This document shows positions 1 to 10,291 of a stretch of 64,000 nt of DNA, piece after piece; position 1 is the stretch's first letter, and every line of letters begins with the position of its first letter. The translations under genes and the position numbers were made by a program. Source of the stretch: an uncultured Bacteroidota bacterium. Lineage in GTDB: Bacteria > Bacteroidota > Bacteroidia > Chitinophagales > Chitinophagaceae. Location of the stretch: NCBI GenBank assembly GCA_903865435.1, contig CAIPJS010000076.1, positions 21,180 to 85,179 on the forward strand, read 5' to 3'. Below the pieces are notes generated by a model, which was not told where the DNA came from, made no database searches, and saw nothing but the letters and a program-made list of their open reading frames with translations.

Positions 1-462
1 TATTCTAAAGTAATTGTTTTTTGTTCTAAAAAAATCAATGTGAAGCAACTGGCCAATAAATTAATGCAAGCAAAACTTTCTGTTGCTGAAATTCATTCCG
101 ATTTAGATCAAAAAAGTAGAGAGCAATATTTACAAGATTTTAGAAATCAAAAGACCAATATTTTAGTAGCCACTGATATTTTAAGCAGAGGCATTGACAT
201 TGATGACATCGATTTAGTCATTAATTACGATGTGCCCAATGATGGAGAAGATTACATTCACAGAATTGGAAGAACTGCTCGGGCAGCTACTTCTGGCACC
301 GCTTTTACTTTGGTCGCCGAAAAAGAACAAAGCAAATTTGCCGAAATTGAAGCCTTATTGGGTGCTCCTGTATTAAAAGGGAAAGTGCCAGAGATGTTTG
401 GCCCTACACCCAATTATGCGCCCAAACAAGCAGGCGCAAAAAAATTTACAAGAAGAAGATAA
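1..462 (+). CDS. DEAD/DEAH-box RNA helicase, C-terminal part (5' truncated by window edge)
   Basis: Frame open from base 1 (YSKVIVFCSKKINVKQLANK...); helicase C motifs VATDILSRGIDIDDIDLVINYDVP and YIHRIGRTARA; basic tail. Confidence 0.95.
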   Translation, partial: YSKVIVFCSKKINVKQLANKLMQAKLSVAEIHSDLDQKSREQYLQDFRNQKTNILVATDILSRGIDIDDIDLVINYDVPNDGEDYIHRIGRTARAATSGTAFTLVAEKEQSKFAEIEALLGAPVLKGKVPEMFGPTPNYAPKQAGAKKFTRRR

Positions 463-507
463 GCGATTTTTTAAAATACATTCATTATAAACTTTTAAAA
501 TTTTACT

Positions 508-1416
508 ATGAAAGCAAACAATTCAAGAAGAAAATTTATTAGTAGTGTAGGTGCCCTTGCAGGTGGGCAATTGCTATTCACCAAGCCAATTGTAAGTCTT
601 GCATCTTTCGGCGTAAATTCTAATGAAAATATAACAGTAGGGCAAATCATGGATCAATTTATTAGTGAAGTGCCAGGGAAATTTTTAAAAGAAACAGTAG
701 ATACTTTAAAATCTGGTTCTAAAGATATAGTCGTAAAAGGAATTGTCACTTCGATGTTTGCCACAGTAGAAGTGATTAAAAAATCCATTGATCTGGGTGC
801 TAATTTTATCATTGCACATGAACCTACTTTTTACAATCACCAAGATGCCACTGAATGGTTGCAAAACGATCCAGTATATCAATACAAAATGGATTTACTT
901 AAAAAAAATAATATCGCTGTTTGGCGCAATCACGATTATGTACACCGTTTAAATCCAGATCCGGTAACATCAACTTTTTTACAAAAATTAGATTGGTTAA
1001 AATACACTACCAAAGCAGTTCCTAAAATGGCTACCTTACCAACCACTAAATTGAAAGACTTAATTACAAAAATGAAAACTACATTAGGCGTGGATCAAGT
1101 TAGATTTATTGGTGATTTGAATCAAGATTGCTCCAAGCTTTTATTTATGTTAGGTGCAAGCGGAGCCAGTTCTCATATTACAGGGATAAGACAATTAAAG
1201 CCTGATGTATTAATATGCGGTGAAATTTCGGAGTGGGAAACTGCCGAATATATTAGAGATGCCAGATCCAAAGGAGACAATGTTTCATTAATCGTACTAG
1301 GGCATATTGCAAGTGAGGAAGCGGGTTCTGAGTTTGTGGCTACTTGGTTGCATCAAAAATATCCAAGTATTAAAACCACGCATGTCCCTGCTGGAAACTC
1401 TTTATCTTTTTATTAA
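508..1416 (+). CDS. Nif3-like (DUF34/NIF3) protein with twin-arginine signal
   Basis: N-terminal SRRKFISSVGALAGG Tat-like motif; AHEPTFYNH and LGHIASEEAG resemble the metal-site motifs of NIF3 proteins. Confidence 0.7.
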   Translation: MKANNSRRKFISSVGALAGGQLLFTKPIVSLASFGVNSNENITVGQIMDQFISEVPGKFLKETVDTLKSGSKDIVVKGIVTSMFATVEVIKKSIDLGANFIIAHEPTFYNHQDATEWLQNDPVYQYKMDLLKKNNIAVWRNHDYVHRLNPDPVTSTFLQKLDWLKYTTKAVPKMATLPTTKLKDLITKMKTTLGVDQVRFIGDLNQDCSKLLFMLGASGASSHITGIRQLKPDVLICGEISEWETAEYIRDARSKGDNVSLIVLGHIASEEAGSEFVATWLHQKYPSIKTTHVPAGNSLSFY

Positions 1417-1461
1417 TTTTTTTGACAAAAATACATTCGACATCACCCACTAAAATATAAT

Positions 1462-2022
1462 ATGAAAATTTCAGAAAAATTAAAACAACGTGCGCAAGAT
1501 TTATGTGAGTTGTGTACAACAGAAATTCCCACCGAAGCATATGCTGTAAGTCCAAAAAATAACGATCTGATTGAAAATGAAGTGGCAGTATGTACTACTT
1601 GCTTAGCCATCATCGAAGGCAAAGAAGCAGGTAACCACTGGCAATGTTTGGCAGGCAGTATTTGGAATACAGCGCCAAGTGTTCAAGCTTTGAGTTATAG
1701 ATTGTTATATGAATTAAAGAACAAGGAATGGGCCAATGAAATTTTAACCTCGGTAGAATTGGAAGAACCTGTGGTCACTTGGGCCCTGAGTGCTTTTATC
1801 AAATCGCCGATACATGTAGACAGCAATGGAACAGAATTATTAAATGGAGATACCGTAGTCTTGACTCAAGGTTTAAATGTGAAGGGCGCCAATTTTATGG
1901 CACCTAAGGGTACCATTGTTAAAAAAATACATTTAGTAGCCGATAACCCTGAACAAATAGAAGGGAAAGTCAATGAGCAAACTATTGTGCTTTTGACAAA
2001 ATACTTAAGAAAGTCGAACTAG
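1462..2022 (+). CDS. PhnA domain-containing protein
   Basis: CELC...CTTC zinc-ribbon-like N-terminus and C-terminal DSNGTELLNGDTVVLTQGLNVKGAN typical of PhnA. Confidence 0.8.
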   Translation: MKISEKLKQRAQDLCELCTTEIPTEAYAVSPKNNDLIENEVAVCTTCLAIIEGKEAGNHWQCLAGSIWNTAPSVQALSYRLLYELKNKEWANEILTSVELEEPVVTWALSAFIKSPIHVDSNGTELLNGDTVVLTQGLNVKGANFMAPKGTIVKKIHLVADNPEQIEGKVNEQTIVLLTKYLRKSN

Positions 2023-2041
2023 TTTTAAATTCTAAATAGGA

Positions 2042-2203
2042 TCAACTACCTCTTGAACCACCAGTTTTAATTGGCTTCTTGGTAGTGCCAGTAGACTTTG
2101 TACTTGCTTTGGCGATAAACTTTGAACTACCTCCTTGAAAAGTAGCTTTAGCGCCAGTGGTGGCTTTTTTATCAGCCACTTTTTTATTAATATGAAATCC
2201 CAT
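2042..2203 (-). CDS. Small basic Lys/Thr/Ser/Gly-rich protein (53 aa), absent from the ORF track
   Basis: Manual translation of minus strand: MGFHINKKVADKKATTGAKATFQGGSSKFIAKASTKSTGTTKKPIKTGGSRGS*; fills the gap between two genes. Confidence 0.5.
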   Translation of the reverse strand: MGFHINKKVADKKATTGAKATFQGGSSKFIAKASTKSTGTTKKPIKTGGSRGS

Positions 2204-2261
2204 AATTAAACTTTAATACTATAAATATAAATATAATTTTTCAATTGATTGGCATTCAGTT

Positions 2262-2786
2262 TTAAATCCCAATGCCCTCTAATAGAAATAGCAGTCCCGA
2301 AGCCCCTAAAAACAAACTAATTACCCATAAAAACTTTCTTTTGGTTAAAATGGAAATAGCAGATATTGCAATGGCAATTTGAAAAAAGGTGACAGCTTTT
2401 GCAAACTTCTTTTCAATTTCTAAATGTGCTTTTGATGCTGCTTGTAAGGCTTCGGCTGCTTCTTTAATGGTAGCCTGTTCCTTTTTGTATCGATTGTATT
2501 CGGCAGTATCGGTAGAAGCGTTTCCAATTTTGATGGCTTTGATTTCAGCTTTGATGCCTTTTGCTTGGTAAAAAGCCCATTGATCAGATGCTTTAATTTG
2601 ATTGATCACTGCTTCGTTGGAATTGTGGCCTGCGAATAAGCTAGAAATGGCCGCTAATACTGCCATTAAAGCGGTGGATATGGCCACCAACATAGACCAT
2701 TTTTGCTCTTTGCCATTACTGGCATGGTGCACTTGTTCATGAATGGCTTCATGTAAATGTTCGGTGGGTACTTCTATTTCATCCAT
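2262..2786 (-). CDS. DUF4337-like membrane protein
   Basis: EQKWSMLVAISTALMAVLAAISSLFAGHNSNEAV...KASDQWAFYQAKGIKAE pattern plus C-terminal TM segments. Confidence 0.7.
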   Translation of the reverse strand: MDEIEVPTEHLHEAIHEQVHHASNGKEQKWSMLVAISTALMAVLAAISSLFAGHNSNEAVINQIKASDQWAFYQAKGIKAEIKAIKIGNASTDTAEYNRYKKEQATIKEAAEALQAASKAHLEIEKKFAKAVTFFQIAIAISAISILTKRKFLWVISLFLGASGLLFLLEGIGI

Positions 2787-2951
2787 ACTTAATAAGTTTA
2801 ATGTCAGGTAGTTAAAGACTAAAATAGGTAAGAATGCTTATTATTTGGTCAAATTTACCTTAAAAGTGCCTTAAACCACATTTTGTCAAGGAAATGCGCC
2901 ATTTATCTTTTAGATCAAAACGAAAAACTAAGAATATAGTATCTTAGTTGC

Positions 2952-4214
2952 ATGTATATTCTGTCCATTTTTACCAAAAAAATAAGTTCAATTTTTATTG
3001 TTTGTGTTTTTTGTTTTGCAAGCAGTTTTGGTCAGCAAAAACAATTGCAAGATTACATAAGTATTGGATTGGACAATAGTCCGCTTTTAAAAGATTTAAA
3101 AAATCAGAAAACGGTTAACTTAATTGACAGTTTAAAAATCTTAGCGGGCTATCAAGTGCAAGTGAATGGCATTAGTACCAATTCTTTTTCCCCTTCTTCC
3201 AATGGATGGGGCTATGATTATGCCATAACCAATGGCACCAATTTTACACAACAAGTAGTGGCCACTAAAAAATTGGTAAGTAAGGAAAATTTGGCCAATC
3301 AACATGAAGCCATTCGTTTATTGAATGAGTCATTGAATGTCTCTGGAAAAATTTCTGCGCAAGATCTTTCTAAATCCATTACAGCCCAATACATTACAGC
3401 TTATGGGGTTCATCAACAAATTATTTTTAATTTAAGTTTATTGGATTTGTTGAAAAAAGAGGTTGCCATTTTAAAGGTCTATACAGAAAAAGGTATTTAT
3501 AAACAAACCGACTATTTAAATTTTATTATTACTACGCAACAACAAGAAATTGTAAATGAGCAATTGGCCGCGCAATATCAAAACGAAATTGCTTCACTCA
3601 ATTATCTATGTGGCATCAAAGACACTGCCCGCGTACTTTTGGCAGATCCGATAATAAAAATAGAACCGCTTGCCGAAATAGAACGCACCATCTATTATCA
3701 GCAATTCATTGTAGATAGTTTTAAATTAAAGAACAACATTGCGCAGGTTGAATACAATTACAAGCCTAAATTGAATTTGTATGCAGATGGGGGGTTCTTA
3801 TCTTCTTTTTCTTACATGGGATACAAAAATTTTGGTGCAAGTGCAGGTGTTTCTTTAACAGTGCCTATCTATGACGGCAATCAAAAAAAGATGCAGTTTA
3901 ATAAAATCAAAATTGCCGAACAAACCAGACAAGATTATCGCGATTTTTTTAAGAAGCAATATGATCAACAAATTATTCAATTATTGCAACAATTGATAGC
4001 CACCAATAAAGTAATTGCACAAGCCGAAAAGCAAATTGTTTTAACAGAAACCTTGATTGATGCGAATAAAAAATTATTAGAAATTGGGGAAGTAAAAATT
4101 ACAGATTATATTTTGGCCATTAATGGGTATTTAAATACTAAAAATACCATTACGCAAAATACCATCAACAAGCTTCAAATTATCAATCAAATTAATTATT
4201 GGAATAAAAAATAG
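2952..4214 (+). CDS. TolC-family outer membrane efflux protein
   Basis: 420 aa, signal peptide, helical OEP-like repeats; adjacent to adaptor and RND permease. Confidence 0.85.
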   Translation: MYILSIFTKKISSIFIVCVFCFASSFGQQKQLQDYISIGLDNSPLLKDLKNQKTVNLIDSLKILAGYQVQVNGISTNSFSPSSNGWGYDYAITNGTNFTQQVVATKKLVSKENLANQHEAIRLLNESLNVSGKISAQDLSKSITAQYITAYGVHQQIIFNLSLLDLLKKEVAILKVYTEKGIYKQTDYLNFIITTQQQEIVNEQLAAQYQNEIASLNYLCGIKDTARVLLADPIIKIEPLAEIERTIYYQQFIVDSFKLKNNIAQVEYNYKPKLNLYADGGFLSSFSYMGYKNFGASAGVSLTVPIYDGNQKKMQFNKIKIAEQTRQDYRDFFKKQYDQQIIQLLQQLIATNKVIAQAEKQIVLTETLIDANKKLLEIGEVKITDYILAINGYLNTKNTITQNTINKLQIINQINYWNKK

Positions 4215-4220
4215 CCTAGC

Positions 4221-5138
4221 ATGAATTATAATAAAATTTTAGTCATTCCTTTTTTCTTGATTATGGCTTGTAAGCCTGCTGCTAAAGAAGCAGAGGAAAC
4301 CAATAAAGAAGCAATAGGCACGCCCGTTACGCTTACTTCTCCCGAAAAAGGCAATATGAAAGATGTAGTAGAAGTGAATGCGGTTTCGGCTTTCTTATTA
4401 AAATCGGCCGTTAAATCCAATAGCAATGGTTATTTACAAGTGGTCAATGCGACCCTTGGAAAATTAGTGAACAAAGGGGATGAATTATTTGTGATCAAAA
4501 CAAAAGAAGCCAATTCATTAGGCAATGCTTTAACTAAATTAGATTCCTCTTTTCATTTTGATGGAACCATACATATTAAATCACCAGGTACTGGATATAT
4601 TACGCAAATCAATTACCGCATTGGAGATTACGTGCAAGATGGTGAAGCCTTGGCCACTATTACAGATACCAAAAGCTTTGTGTTTTTATTAGACCTGCCT
4701 TATGAGTTAAAATCCTATCTGCCCAACAACCATCAATTGGAATTAAAGTTACCAGATGGCAGTACTTTAAATGGCATTTTGGAAGCACCCATGCCCATGG
4801 TAGATGCAGTTTCTCAAACTCAAAATTTTATCATCAAAGTAAACACCAGCAATCCAATTCCTGAAAACTTAATTGCAAAAGTGGCCTTAGTCAAAAAATT
4901 AAAAATCAATACTACTTCCATTCCCAAAGCTGCTTTGCTATCTAATGATACCCAAACAGAATTTTGGGTAATGAAAATGATGGACAGTGTGACTGCTGTT
5001 AGGGTAGATGTTAAAAAGGGAATTGAAACCAATAGTAATGTTGAAATTCTATCCCCACAATTATTTCCTAAGGACAAATTAGTACTCACTGGACATTATG
5101 GCTTGGCAGATACAGCAAAAGTGATTGTCAATAAATAA
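4221..5138 (+). CDS. RND efflux periplasmic adaptor (HlyD/MFP family), lipoprotein
   Basis: Lipobox-like FFLIMACKP; barrel-sandwich motif GTIHIKSPGTGYITQINYRIGDYVQDGEALATI; operon context. Confidence 0.85.
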   Translation: MNYNKILVIPFFLIMACKPAAKEAEETNKEAIGTPVTLTSPEKGNMKDVVEVNAVSAFLLKSAVKSNSNGYLQVVNATLGKLVNKGDELFVIKTKEANSLGNALTKLDSSFHFDGTIHIKSPGTGYITQINYRIGDYVQDGEALATITDTKSFVFLLDLPYELKSYLPNNHQLELKLPDGSTLNGILEAPMPMVDAVSQTQNFIIKVNTSNPIPENLIAKVALVKKLKINTTSIPKAALLSNDTQTEFWVMKMMDSVTAVRVDVKKGIETNSNVEILSPQLFPKDKLVLTGHYGLADTAKVIVNK

Positions 5139-5149
5139 TTAAAAAATCT

Positions 5150-8100
5150 ATGAGAAATATTTTTTCTAATTATAAAAATCCAATCATTGTCTTAGCCGTT
5201 TTTATATTGCTAGGGGGTTTCTTTGCCTACAGCAAATTGCAAACTGCATTGTTCCCAGAAATCACTTTCCCAAAAATTAAAGTGATTGCGGATGCTGGAC
5301 AGTTGCCTGTGAAAAAAATGATGGTGACGGTTACAAGACAATTAGAAAATGCCATCAAGCAAGTACCCGATTTAAAAATGATTCGCAGCACCACAAGTAG
5401 GGGTAGTGCCGAGATTTCTGCTTACATGGATTGGAAGGCCAATATCGACATCAGTCAACAAAGAATCGAATCCAAAATAAACGAGATTCGAAATACGCTT
5501 CCTGCTGAAACCAATATTACAGTAGAAAGAATGAATCCCTCTATTTTGCCCATTGCAGGATATTCGTTAGAAAGTACGACCAAATCGCCCATCGAAATGA
5601 AGCTCTTGGCATTGTATACCATCAAACCTTTTCTATCTCAAGTAGAAGGTGTGGCTGAAATTAGAGTGATTGGTGGTAAGACCAAAGAATATTGGGCCAT
5701 TTTAAATACCCAAAAAATGAGCGCATTGGGTATTACTCCAGATGTAATTAGTACCGCTTTAGGGCAAACCAATTTTATAAAGTCCAATGGCTATTTATCT
5801 GATTACAGGTTATTGTATTTAACTGTAACCGATGCGGCGGTTACTTCCATAAGTCAATTGGAAAATTTGGTAGTAAAAAATGATGGCAAAAGAATTGTGT
5901 TGATGAAAGACATTGCTGATGTTAAAATACAAGAAGCAAAAGAATATGTGAAGATTAATGCCAATGGTAAAGATGGCTTGTTGTTAGCGGTAATCAAACA
6001 ACCCAATAGCAATTTGATTAGCATCACAGATAATTTGAATATAAAATTAAAAGAATTACAAAAGATCATTCCTAAAGATGTTCAAATTAAACCATTTTAT
6101 GTTCAAGCCGATTTCGTACAAGATTCTATTAAAAGCGTAACTGACAGTTTATGGATGGGATTGGGCTTGGCTATTTTTGTTGCTATTTTATTTTTACGCT
6201 CTTTGAAATCTAGCTCGGTTATATTAATCACAATTCCCATCATTATTTCTTTGACCTTATTGTTGTTGTATGCGTTTGGTCAAACTTTTAATATTATGAC
6301 TTTGGGAGCATTGGCAGCCGCCATTGGTTTGATTATTGATGATGCCATTGTAGTGGTAGAGCAAATACATCGTACGCACGAAGAATTTCCAAATGAGCCT
6401 ACCAATAGTTTGGTGGTCAAAGCCATTAAGTATTTATTACCCGCCATGATTGGCTCTTCATTGAGTACCATCGTTATTTTCTTACCTTTTGAATTAATGA
6501 GTGGGGTGGCAGGAGCTTATTTTAAAGTGCTTACCAATACCATGATCATTGCCTTGGTTTGTTCTTTCTTTGTTACTTGGATCATCTTACCCATCTTGTA
6601 TATTTTATTTACAAAAAATGCAGAGGGCGACTCAAAAAAACAAGTAGTTCAATTAGAAGCAAAAGTAAAAACACAAAAATGGGTAGGTTTATTTATAAAA
6701 AAACCTATCATTAGTATAGGAATTATTGCTGCGCTAATTATGGCCATTGTTTTTATCCTGCCTAAATTAGAAACTGGATTTTTACCAGAGATGGATGAAG
6801 GAAGTATTGTTTTTGATTATAATTCGCCCCCAGGCACTTCTTTAGAAGAAACAGATAGAATGCTGCGTGAAGTAGAAAAGCTATTGGTACAAGTGCCTGA
6901 AGTAAAAGCGTATAGCCGACGAACAGGTACCCAGCTTGGATTTTTTATTACTGAACCCAATAGAGGAGATTATTTAATCCAATTAAAAAAAGACAGAACC
7001 AAGACCACCGAAGAAGTTATTAGCGATATTCGAAAAAAAGTAGAAGCAAGCCAACCGGCACTTAGAATTGATTTTGGACAAGTCATTGGCGATATGCTAG
7101 GTGATTTGATGACTTCGGTTCAACCTATTGAAGTAAAAATATTTGGAACCGATCAAGATAAATTAAAAGTATTGTCGCATCAAGTGGCTGCCATTATTAC
7201 TAAAGTAGAAGGCACGGCCGATGTTTTTGATGGTGTAGTGATTGCAGGTCCTTCCATCGACATTCAACCTAATTCGACTACTTTGGCCCAATATGGAATC
7301 ACCCCTGCTAATTTGCAATTTCAAATGCAATCTAGTTTAGAAGGCAATGTGGTGGGGTCGGTCTATGATCAAAATCAATTTAGCAATTTAAGATTGGTAT
7401 ATCCAGGTAGCAAAAGTTTAAGTGTAGCTGATATAAAAAATACACCTATCTTTTTACCAAATGGTAAACTAAAACCCATCAATGAATTGGCCGCCATTAA
7501 AATCAACGAAGGGGATGCCGAAATTCAAAGAGAGAATTTACAATCCATGGGGGTAGTTACTGGTAGATTAGAAGGTAGAGATTTAGGAAGTGTCATTAAA
7601 GACATTCAATCTGAAATTAAAAACAAAATAAATTTACCACAGGGTTATGCTATTGTTTATGGTGGCTCTTATGCCGATCAGCAACAGTCTTTCAAAGAAT
7701 TACTTTTAATTTTAATTACCTCTAGCTTATTGGTATTTGGTGTGATTCTATTTTTATTCAAAGAATTTAAAATTGCCATCATCATTTTATTGGTTTCTGT
7801 CTTGGGTATTTGTGGTAGTGTTTTAGGTTTATTCATCACTGGCACTCCACTAAACGTAGGTAGTTATACGGGTTTGATTATGATTGTGGGCATTATTGGA
7901 GAAAATGCCATTTTCACCTTCTTGCAATTCAAGGCTTCCTATTTAACGAATAACAATGTGGATGAATCTATTATTTATTCTATATCTACCAGATTAAGGC
8001 CTAAATTAATGACGGCTTTTGGCGCCATTATTGCATTGATGCCCATAGCCTTAGGTATTGGTACTGGGGCTCAATTGCACCAACCCTTGGCCATTGCAGT

Positions 8101-8182
8101 GATTGGGGGATTTGTAATGGCACTGCCTTTATTGTTAATCGTTTTACCTAGTTTTATACGAATGGTATATCAAAAGAAATAA
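5150..8182 (+). CDS. Efflux RND transporter permease (AcrB/AcrD/AcrF family)
   Basis: 1010 aa; TM4 motif GLIIDDAIVVVEQIHRTHEE; duplicated RND architecture. Confidence 0.95.
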   Translation: MRNIFSNYKNPIIVLAVFILLGGFFAYSKLQTALFPEITFPKIKVIADAGQLPVKKMMVTVTRQLENAIKQVPDLKMIRSTTSRGSAEISAYMDWKANIDISQQRIESKINEIRNTLPAETNITVERMNPSILPIAGYSLESTTKSPIEMKLLALYTIKPFLSQVEGVAEIRVIGGKTKEYWAILNTQKMSALGITPDVISTALGQTNFIKSNGYLSDYRLLYLTVTDAAVTSISQLENLVVKNDGKRIVLMKDIADVKIQEAKEYVKINANGKDGLLLAVIKQPNSNLISITDNLNIKLKELQKIIPKDVQIKPFYVQADFVQDSIKSVTDSLWMGLGLAIFVAILFLRSLKSSSVILITIPIIISLTLLLLYAFGQTFNIMTLGALAAAIGLIIDDAIVVVEQIHRTHEEFPNEPTNSLVVKAIKYLLPAMIGSSLSTIVIFLPFELMSGVAGAYFKVLTNTMIIALVCSFFVTWIILPILYILFTKNAEGDSKKQVVQLEAKVKTQKWVGLFIKKPIISIGIIAALIMAIVFILPKLETGFLPEMDEGSIVFDYNSPPGTSLEETDRMLREVEKLLVQVPEVKAYSRRTGTQLGFFITEPNRGDYLIQLKKDRTKTTEEVISDIRKKVEASQPALRIDFGQVIGDMLGDLMTSVQPIEVKIFGTDQDKLKVLSHQVAAIITKVEGTADVFDGVVIAGPSIDIQPNSTTLAQYGITPANLQFQMQSSLEGNVVGSVYDQNQFSNLRLVYPGSKSLSVADIKNTPIFLPNGKLKPINELAAIKINEGDAEIQRENLQSMGVVTGRLEGRDLGSVIKDIQSEIKNKINLPQGYAIVYGGSYADQQQSFKELLLILITSSLLVFGVILFLFKEFKIAIIILLVSVLGICGSVLGLFITGTPLNVGSYTGLIMIVGIIGENAIFTFLQFKASYLTNNNVDESIIYSISTRLRPKLMTAFGAIIALMPIALGIGTGAQLHQPLAIAVIGGFVMALPLLLIVLPSFIRMVYQKK

Positions 8183-8219
8183 TTTTTATCTAATTTTCTA
8201 CTCAAATATTAAACCAAAC

Positions 8220-9221
8220 ATGAAAAAATCAATCTTCTTAGTGGCGCTTGCATTCTGTGTGCTTCAAATTTTTGCACAAAGCAAATTTTCACAAACCAAT
8301 GTTTTTCACATAGCAAGTCCGGGTGGCTGGGATTATATCAGTATCAATCCTGCATCTAACAAATTATACATGTCGCACGGTACCCAAGTAAATATCTTAG
8401 ATAAAATTACTGGTGATTCATTAGGCGTTATTGCAAACACAGCAGGTGTGCATGGTATTGCATTTATCAATGCTTCTAATAAAGGCTATACCAGTAATGG
8501 TAGAACCAATGATGTGACTGTATTCAATTTAACTACCAATGAAGTCATTTCAAGAATTCCAACTGGTGAAAATCCTGATGCTATTTTTTACGATGAGTTC
8601 TCTAAAAAAATTATTACTTGCAACGGCAGAAGTAAAGACCTTTCTGTGATTGATCCTACTACAGATAAAGTAGTGGCCACCATTCCAGTGGGTGGGAAAC
8701 CAGAAACTGCAGTAAGTAATGATGCAGGACATGTGTATGTGAATGTAGAAGACAAAAATGAAATTGTAGATATAGACATTACAAAAAATGTGGTATTGGC
8801 ACATTGGTCTATCATGCCTGGTGAGTCTCCAACTGGTTTGGCCATAGACAATGCTACGCATCGTTTGTTTGCTGGTTGCGAAAAACAATTGATTGTATTG
8901 GATGCAACCAATGGTAAGGTGGTAGACAAGCTACCAATTGGTGATGGTTGTGATGGCGTTGCTTTTGACAATAAATTAAAATTTATTTTCACTTCTAACG
9001 GAGAAGGTACTGTAACGGTTATTAAAGAAAACAGTGCCACCGATTTTAAAGTAGTCGAAACTTTAAAAACTAAAAAAGGGGCAAGAACCATTGGTAACGA
9101 TGAGTCTACACACAATATTTACCTACCTACTGCCGATTTTGAAAAGCAAGAAGCTGGTGATAAATCAAGACCTAAAATGATTCCAGGAAGTTTTCAAATT
9201 TTGGTTTTCGGTAGAAAATAA
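8220..9221 (+). CDS. YncE-like beta-propeller protein, exported
   Basis: Signal peptide and repeated propeller motifs (DVTVFNLTTNEVISRIPTGENPDAI, DLSVIDPTTDKVVATIPVGGKPETA). Confidence 0.85.
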   Translation: MKKSIFLVALAFCVLQIFAQSKFSQTNVFHIASPGGWDYISINPASNKLYMSHGTQVNILDKITGDSLGVIANTAGVHGIAFINASNKGYTSNGRTNDVTVFNLTTNEVISRIPTGENPDAIFYDEFSKKIITCNGRSKDLSVIDPTTDKVVATIPVGGKPETAVSNDAGHVYVNVEDKNEIVDIDITKNVVLAHWSIMPGESPTGLAIDNATHRLFAGCEKQLIVLDATNGKVVDKLPIGDGCDGVAFDNKLKFIFTSNGEGTVTVIKENSATDFKVVETLKTKKGARTIGNDESTHNIYLPTADFEKQEAGDKSRPKMIPGSFQILVFGRK

Positions 9222-9238
9222 TTCCAAATTAAATTCTT

Positions 9239-9275
9239 AAATGGCCTATTGCTACATAGTTTTAGGCCATTTTTT
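9239..9275 (+). terminator. Rho-independent terminator after the YncE-like gene
   Basis: AAATGGCCTA-loop-TAGGCCATTT perfect 10-bp stem followed by T-rich tract. Confidence 0.8.
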
Positions 9276-9347
9276 ATTATATTTATTGATAAATTAATTA
9301 AACCTTTTTTGAATTATTGCATCTTAGAGCAAATAAATCAAATCGAA

Positions 9348-10289
9348 ATGCGTACATCCAAATTTTTCTTATTCTTTATTGTTGCATTTGTATTCATTTC
9401 TATTGATTTAACTGCGCAGTCAAATACCAACGAAGACAGTCTTGGGAAGCCCGTATTTAAAATCCAATTGGATTATTTAAACAATTATGTATACAATGGC
9501 CGTGCCGATTCCATTAAGGCCCCGTATCAAATCACTACTGCTTCATTAAATTTCGGAAATGGGATTTATGCTAATTTGATTGCCAATTATTTACTAACAC
9601 CTAATGAAAATAGATTTGATTTTTTTGAATTTGATTTGGGATATCAATACAAATTAGGAAAAAAATGGACGGGTGAAATTTATGGCTCTAAATATTCTTA
9701 TTCTAGTCAAAGTAATTTATTAAATGGAGACATTACTAGTGATTTTGGAGCCACTGCTAATTATGATTTTGGAATTTTTCAATTCAATAATACATTTGAT
9801 GTATTTTTTTCAGGTAAGTCTGATTTTCAATACATGCCAGGTATCGAAAAAACTTTTGAATTTGGCGAAAGCAATTCTAAATGGGAAATCACCCCAGGAA
9901 TTTATTCTGTATTTAGTTCCTTAAATTATTACGAGAGTGTCTTAACAAGAAAACAAAACGCCTTAAAGAATTTAAAAACTAAACCTGGTCAACCAGCCAA
10001 TACTGTTCAAACAGCTAATGTATTGAGTACTACAACCATCTTAGAAAAAGGAGTTAAGTTATTGGACATGGAGATGAGTTTGCCTATTAGCTATCAAACA
10101 AACAATTGGTCTATTGAATTTACCCCAACATGGGCCATCCCTTATCATCCCATCCACACTTTAACCGTAAATAGTACTACCTTACCCAATGGGTCCACTT
10201 CTTCCAACACAATTGATTCCACACCTTACTCTGAAAGATTCTTAAACAATCAGTTTTATTTTCAAATTGGGTTCAATTACAAATTCTAA
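9348..10289 (+). CDS. Hypothetical outer membrane protein
   Basis: ORF track starts at 9249, but that start is inside the terminator hairpin; internal ATG gives MRTSKFFLFFIVAFVFISIDLTAQ signal peptide; amphipathic strands and terminal YFQIGFNYKF. Confidence 0.7.
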   Translation: MRTSKFFLFFIVAFVFISIDLTAQSNTNEDSLGKPVFKIQLDYLNNYVYNGRADSIKAPYQITTASLNFGNGIYANLIANYLLTPNENRFDFFEFDLGYQYKLGKKWTGEIYGSKYSYSSQSNLLNGDITSDFGATANYDFGIFQFNNTFDVFFSGKSDFQYMPGIEKTFEFGESNSKWEITPGIYSVFSSLNYYESVLTRKQNALKNLKTKPGQPANTVQTANVLSTTTILEKGVKLLDMEMSLPISYQTNNWSIEFTPTWAIPYHPIHTLTVNSTTLPNGSTSSNTIDSTPYSERFLNNQFYFQIGFNYKF

Positions 10290-10291
10290 AT

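Noticed and set aside
2952-8182. TolC/adaptor/RND operon as a novel system
   Set aside because: Standard tripartite efflux operon layout; substrate unknown but architecture ordinary.
8550-9115. Long antisense ORFs (8550-8888 and 8588-9115) opposite the YncE-like gene
   Set aside because: Fully inside a well-supported CDS, low-complexity translations with no recognisable domain; typical shadow ORFs.
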